This document shows, one piece after another, positions 4,757-7,265 of a stretch of 7,265 bases of DNA. The notes below the pieces were generated by a model that saw nothing but the letters and a program-made list of their open reading frames with translations, searched no databases and was not told the origin of the DNA. The stretch lies in contig JAITWW010000067.1 in NCBI GenBank assembly GCA_031285085.1, positions 1-7,265 on the forward strand, written 5' to 3'. The position numbers were made by a program, and so were the translations under genes. Origin of the DNA: Candidatus Methanofilum arcanum. GTDB taxonomy: Archaea; Halobacteriota; Methanomicrobia; Methanomicrobiales; Methanospirillaceae. The stretch's first letter is position 1; each line of letters begins with the position of its first letter.

Positions 4757-5819
4757 AGACGATAGCTTCGAAAATATCGGATATATACAAGATGCAATCT
4801 GTCCAAAATGTGGAGAACCAAGTAAGACGGGAGAGATCTGTGGAGCGTGCAGAGTCTCCGAGATCGAATGGTTTACCTATGAACCTCGTGTTATCATCAC
4901 AAGATGTCCTCAGTGTAATGCTCTCTATGATCATAAGATGTGGATTGATGACACTCGTGAACGCGAAGAACTCGAATATGAAGCAGTAATAAATGCAGTT
5001 CGATTTTATCGAGATAGTGAAAACCCTGAAATTGGCATCTCTTTATTTGAAAACAGTACAAACCGCACATTTGCAACCGTGGAGCTCTCATGCATACTAT
5101 ATGGAGTTTCATGTGAAACAACCGTAAAAGTTGAGATCATCTGGAGAACAGAGGCTTGTACTCGGTGTGCACGCCAGTTTGGAAACTATTATGAAGGAGT
5201 TGTACAGCTTCGAGCCGATGGAAGAAAAGCAACCCCAGCCGAACAAGAAGAAGCACGAAAAATAGCAATTGTAACAGAACAAACACTAAATGAAGAAGGA
5301 GACAGGCTTTCTTTCATCGCAAACATGGAAGATACACGTGAAGGGCTTGATATTACCATTGGTTCGAAAGCAATTGGTGAGCAGATCTCACGAGATATCG
5401 TCAAAAAAATGGGAGGGAGATACTCATTTCATCCAACACTTATTGGTGAAAAAGAAGGAAAACGTATATTCCGAGTGACATACTCAGTGCGTCTGATGAA
5501 GTTTCCAAAGGGATCGATCATTAAGATAAAACAGACATATGGAGAGATCATTGGAGGAGAAGGAAAGACATTCACCTATCTCGACTTAAAAACCGGTTTT
5601 ACAAAAACAGTTGCAGATACCACTGCCGCCGAGTTGATTGGAACTACTGCAGATGCCAAACCATATATGGTTGTGTATACAGATGCAGGAATAGTTGGCA
5701 TTATGAATGAAGAATCTGGAGAGACAAAAGAAGTTCGTGCAATCTCATATAAGGATATTATGGTTGGCGAGCAGATTCGGGTAATTACCGATAAACAGAC
5801 ATCGATCCTCCTTCCATGA
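4734..5819 (+). CDS. nmd3: Archaeal NMD3 homologue (large ribosomal subunit maturation factor family)
   Basis: This 361-residue zinc-binding protein is related to eukaryotic NMD3, which binds the 60S subunit and acts as its export adaptor. Archaea have no nucleus, so a role in 50S assembly or quality control is inferred. The N-terminus carries four CxxC pairs: CPKC (Cys23, 26), CGAC (Cys36, 39), CPQC (Cys58, 61) and, after a beta-rich insert, CTRC (Cys142, 145) in the family stretch CTRCARQFGNYYEGVVQLRA. Residues 190-260 (FIANMEDTREGLDITIGSKA and ISRDIVKKMGG) form the conserved central domain, followed by a beta-barrel region to residue 361. It lacks the C-terminal export-signal extension of the eukaryotic protein, as expected. 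The start at 4734 is supported by a GGAG six bases upstream. Its TGA overlaps the next ATG (ATGA), so taw2 is translationally coupled. All expected cysteines are present. Confidence 0.93.
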   Translation: MRQSSDFKDDSFENIGYIQDAICPKCGEPSKTGEICGACRVSEIEWFTYEPRVIITRCPQCNALYDHKMWIDDTREREELEYEAVINAVRFYRDSENPEIGISLFENSTNRTFATVELSCILYGVSCETTVKVEIIWRTEACTRCARQFGNYYEGVVQLRADGRKATPAEQEEARKIAIVTEQTLNEEGDRLSFIANMEDTREGLDITIGSKAIGEQISRDIVKKMGGRYSFHPTLIGEKEGKRIFRVTYSVRLMKFPKGSIIKIKQTYGEIIGGEGKTFTYLDLKTGFTKTVADTTAAELIGTTADAKPYMVVYTDAGIVGIMNEESGETKEVRAISYKDIMVGEQIRVITDKQTSILLP

Positions 5820-6697
5820 TTCCTGTTCGGAAAATAGATATTACCTCACTCCAAAGAGTGCAAAGTGAGAGTTGGGTTGATCAATCTACCAAGATATTTG
5901 TTGACAAAAACATAGCATATATTCCCGTACGAAAAGGATATCCATATGAGCTTGAACTTCCACCACGGAAGAAAAAACAAAGAGGATTTCAAAGAGTTGG
6001 GGATATTATTCTCTTCCATGGACCATGCCCTACAAAAGCAGATCTTTTTTTTGTTATTAACACGTTCTCTCCTACCGGTGTGCTATGGATCCATGGACAT
6101 AGGGGCATTACCCGAAAACCAGTTGTCTCATGCCTTTATGGATATTCCCATGAAATAACTCACAAAGAGGCTGGGATAGTGTACAGGTTTGACCCAACAC
6201 GTGTCATGTTTTCACAAGGAAATCGAGAAGAAAAACAGCGGGTGGCAAAACAGGTTATTCCTGGCGAGAGAACAATTGATATGTTTGCAGGAATTGGATA
6301 CTTCGCCCTTCACCTCGCAAAGATGGGAGCAGATGTCGAAGCAGTTGAGATATCTCCTATTGCGTACCGTTATCTGTGCATGAACGCATTCATAAATAAC
6401 CTCCCAAACATCCATCATATCTGTGGAAACTCCCTTCACAATCTATCTGGCATCTATGACAGGATTCACATGGGACATTTTGATGCAATATCATTTTTGC
6501 AGGCAGCACTACAGCATGTAAAGAAAGGATCAATGCTACATCTCCATATGGTCACAGATAAAGGCAAAGAAAATGAGTACGAAACAATCAGGAGCATGCT
6601 TGATGACTGTGCTCTTGAAGCAAAACTCTCGTGGCACAAGGTAAAGAAGGTGCATCCACGGGCATGGCATACCGTATGTGACATACAAATACTATAA
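5816..6697 (+). CDS. taw2: tRNA-Phe wyosine synthesis aminocarboxypropyltransferase Taw2 (Trm5/TYW2 superfamily)
   Basis: Taw2 transfers the 3-amino-3-carboxypropyl group of S-adenosylmethionine to carbon 7 of 4-demethylwyosine at position 37 of tRNA-Phe. The 293-residue product has a basic N-terminal RNA-binding half (PPRKKKQRGFQRVGDIILFH, about 49-68), then WIHGHRGITRKP (91-102), a LYG-x6-HKEAGIVYRFDPTRVMFSQGN-type stretch (107-136), and a Rossmann-fold SAM site, DMFAGIGYFALHLAK (155-169) with Glu178 at the end of strand 2. After strand 4 comes DRIHMGH (215-221). Trm5 methyltransferases have an N-L-P type motif here, whereas Taw2/TYW2 have M-G-Y, so MGH together with the GIGYF motif favours Taw2. 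The length matches archaeal Taw2 rather than the longer Trm5 with a D1 domain. The start overlaps the nmd3 stop (ATGA) and has no ribosome binding site of its own, so it depends on coupling. It is the last gene of the operon, followed by a T6 tract. Confidence 0.88.
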   Translation: MIPVRKIDITSLQRVQSESWVDQSTKIFVDKNIAYIPVRKGYPYELELPPRKKKQRGFQRVGDIILFHGPCPTKADLFFVINTFSPTGVLWIHGHRGITRKPVVSCLYGYSHEITHKEAGIVYRFDPTRVMFSQGNREEKQRVAKQVIPGERTIDMFAGIGYFALHLAKMGADVEAVEISPIAYRYLCMNAFINNLPNIHHICGNSLHNLSGIYDRIHMGHFDAISFLQAALQHVKKGSMLHLHMVTDKGKENEYETIRSMLDDCALEAKLSWHKVKKVHPRAWHTVCDIQIL

Positions 6698-6733
6698 AAC
6701 TTGAAAAAACATCAGCCACATAGAGAAACATCG

Positions 6734-6739
6734 TTTTTT
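6734..6739 (+). terminator. T6 terminator of the DUF424-nmd3-taw2 operon
   Basis: A T6 run follows 36 bases after the taw2 stop. Such a U-tract is enough for archaeal termination and separates this operon from the convergent surface-protein gene. Confidence 0.55.
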
Positions 6740-6807
6740 ACTCAATTACGTTACATTCGCACAATCCTTGATTACAGAATGGAGTGATTCTTTCACATTG
6801 AGTGGAG

Positions 6808-6825
6808 AAAAAATCAACAAAAAAA
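6808..6825 (-). terminator. Double oligo-T terminator of the PGF-CTERM protein gene
   Basis: The plus strand shows A6 (6808-6813) and A7 (6819-6825), so the minus-strand transcript carries T7 then T6, about 27-44 bases after the stop codon. Two closely spaced U-tracts are a typical strong archaeal terminator, in line with a highly expressed surface protein. Confidence 0.6.
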
Positions 6826-6851
6826 GATTAGTTAGTTTTTGAGATTGTTGC

Positions 6852-7265
6852 TTAGTTCTTGCGGCTTGCAACGAATGCTACTGCACCAAGGCCTGCAAGT
6901 GCAAAGAGTGCACCAAAGCCAGGGGAAGTCTGAGTTGTCTCATCTGTAACAGCTTCGACAACAGCATCTGCAGTCTCGTCAGTAGTCTCGACAACTGCGT
7001 CTGCAGCTTCTTCAACTGTTTCTACAACAACATCTACAACTTCTTCAGTAGTCTCAACAACGGTTTCTACAGCCTCTTCGACAACAGCAACGACCTGTCC
7101 TGGAGCTGCCTCTGTAACAGTAAAGATTGCAGTGTCAACAATGTCGACAGTTACACCAGAAACACGGACGATGTACTCGTCTGGCTTGAAGGTTGTTGCG
7201 TCAACAGTGAAAGACCACTTGTTGATACCATCTGTTCCCTGAGTGATTGGAACGGTTCCGGTTGC
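6852..7265 (-). CDS. PGF-CTERM surface (S-layer-type) protein, C-terminal fragment
   Basis: Only the last 137 residues and the stop are in the window; the signal peptide and most of the protein lie beyond the right edge. Residues 1-54 of the fragment (NKWSFTVDATTFKPDEYIVR, then VSGVTVDIVDTAIFTV) look like the end of a beta-sandwich domain of the kind seen in methanogen surface proteins. Residues 58-112 are five 11-residue acidic repeats starting V-V. The end, SPGFGALFALAGLGAVAFVA plus SRKN, is a classic PGF-CTERM: a PGF motif, one hydrophobic helix and a basic tail. This is recognised by archaeosortase A, which removes the helix and links the protein to a membrane lipid. The protein is thus expected outside the cell, anchored to the membrane. 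Codons are G+C-richer and more uniform than in neighbouring genes, which suits high expression. Confidence 0.92.
   Translation of the reverse strand, partial: ATGTVPITQGTDGINKWSFTVDATTFKPDEYIVRVSGVTVDIVDTAIFTVTEAAPGQVVAVVEEAVETVVETTEEVVDVVVETVEEAADAVVETTDETADAVVEAVTDETTQTSPGFGALFALAGLGAVAFVASRKN
6930..7094 (-). repeat. Five tandem 33-bp units encoding 11-residue acidic repeats
   Basis: The segment is exactly 165 bases, five units of 33, in phase with the reading frame. Each unit begins Val-Val. The middle three read VVETTEEVVDV, VVETVEEAADA and VVETTDETADA; the outer two are looser. Synonymous codons differ between units (GAA/GAG, GTT/GTC/GTA), so the repeat is kept at protein level and is not a recent DNA duplication. 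An 11-residue period fits a hendecad helix with a small-hydrophobic stripe and acidic face. Confidence 0.8.

Noticed and set aside
1..7265. Search for CRISPR repeats, insertion-sequence ends, integrase/transposase genes, rRNA and tRNA genes
   Set aside because: No spaced direct repeats of CRISPR type, no transposase motifs and no tRNA-like cloverleaf were seen; the only regular repeats are inside the surface-protein coding region.

Overview
The window reads as chromosomal DNA of a methanogenic archaeon, most likely of the order Methanomicrobiales. The evidence is a set of archaea-specific families (an archaeal NMD3 homologue, DUF424, DUF2150, a Taw2/Trm5-type wyosine enzyme, a rhodanese-less ThiI), a PGF-CTERM surface protein, TTTAAATA-type promoters and oligo-T terminators. 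Base composition is moderately AT-rich. I cannot name the genus from the sequence alone.

Layout. Positions 1-2337 (minus strand) hold a head-to-tail run of three genes, in transcription order: a DUF2150-family protein, a Cys-cluster protein with a very lysine-rich tail (probably DUF5814-like), and a 2,3-bisphosphoglycerate-dependent phosphoglycerate mutase (gpmA) whose last codons run off the left edge. Positions 2338-2531 are a divergent intergenic region with several inverted and direct repeats. Positions 2532-3740 (plus) are thiI, for 4-thiouridine in tRNA. Positions 3741-4321 are mostly non-coding but carry a 65-residue single-pass membrane protein gene on the minus strand with a good ribosome binding site. 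A consensus archaeal TATA box at 4291-4298 then leads into a possible 33-codon leader ORF and a tightly overlapping plus-strand operon at 4466-6697: DUF424 protein, NMD3 homologue and Taw2. The right end (6852-7265, minus) is the C-terminus of an exported surface protein with five 11-residue acidic repeats followed by a PGF-CTERM anchor.

How the genes fit together. The plus-strand genes share an RNA and translation theme. ThiI thiolates U8 of tRNA. Taw2 adds the aminocarboxypropyl side chain in wyosine synthesis at position 37 of tRNA-Phe. NMD3 is related to the eukaryotic large-subunit maturation and export adaptor. DUF424, overlapping nmd3 by 23 bases, is probably a partner in the same process. 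The minus-strand cluster joins a glycolytic/gluconeogenic enzyme to two archaeal proteins of unknown function. Nothing here looks like a defence island, prophage, transposon, CRISPR array or rRNA/tRNA locus. The least explained items are the Cys-cluster/Lys-tail protein, the possible leader ORF or small RNA in front of the DUF424-nmd3-taw2 operon, the 65-residue membrane protein, and the 11-residue repeat stalk of the surface protein.
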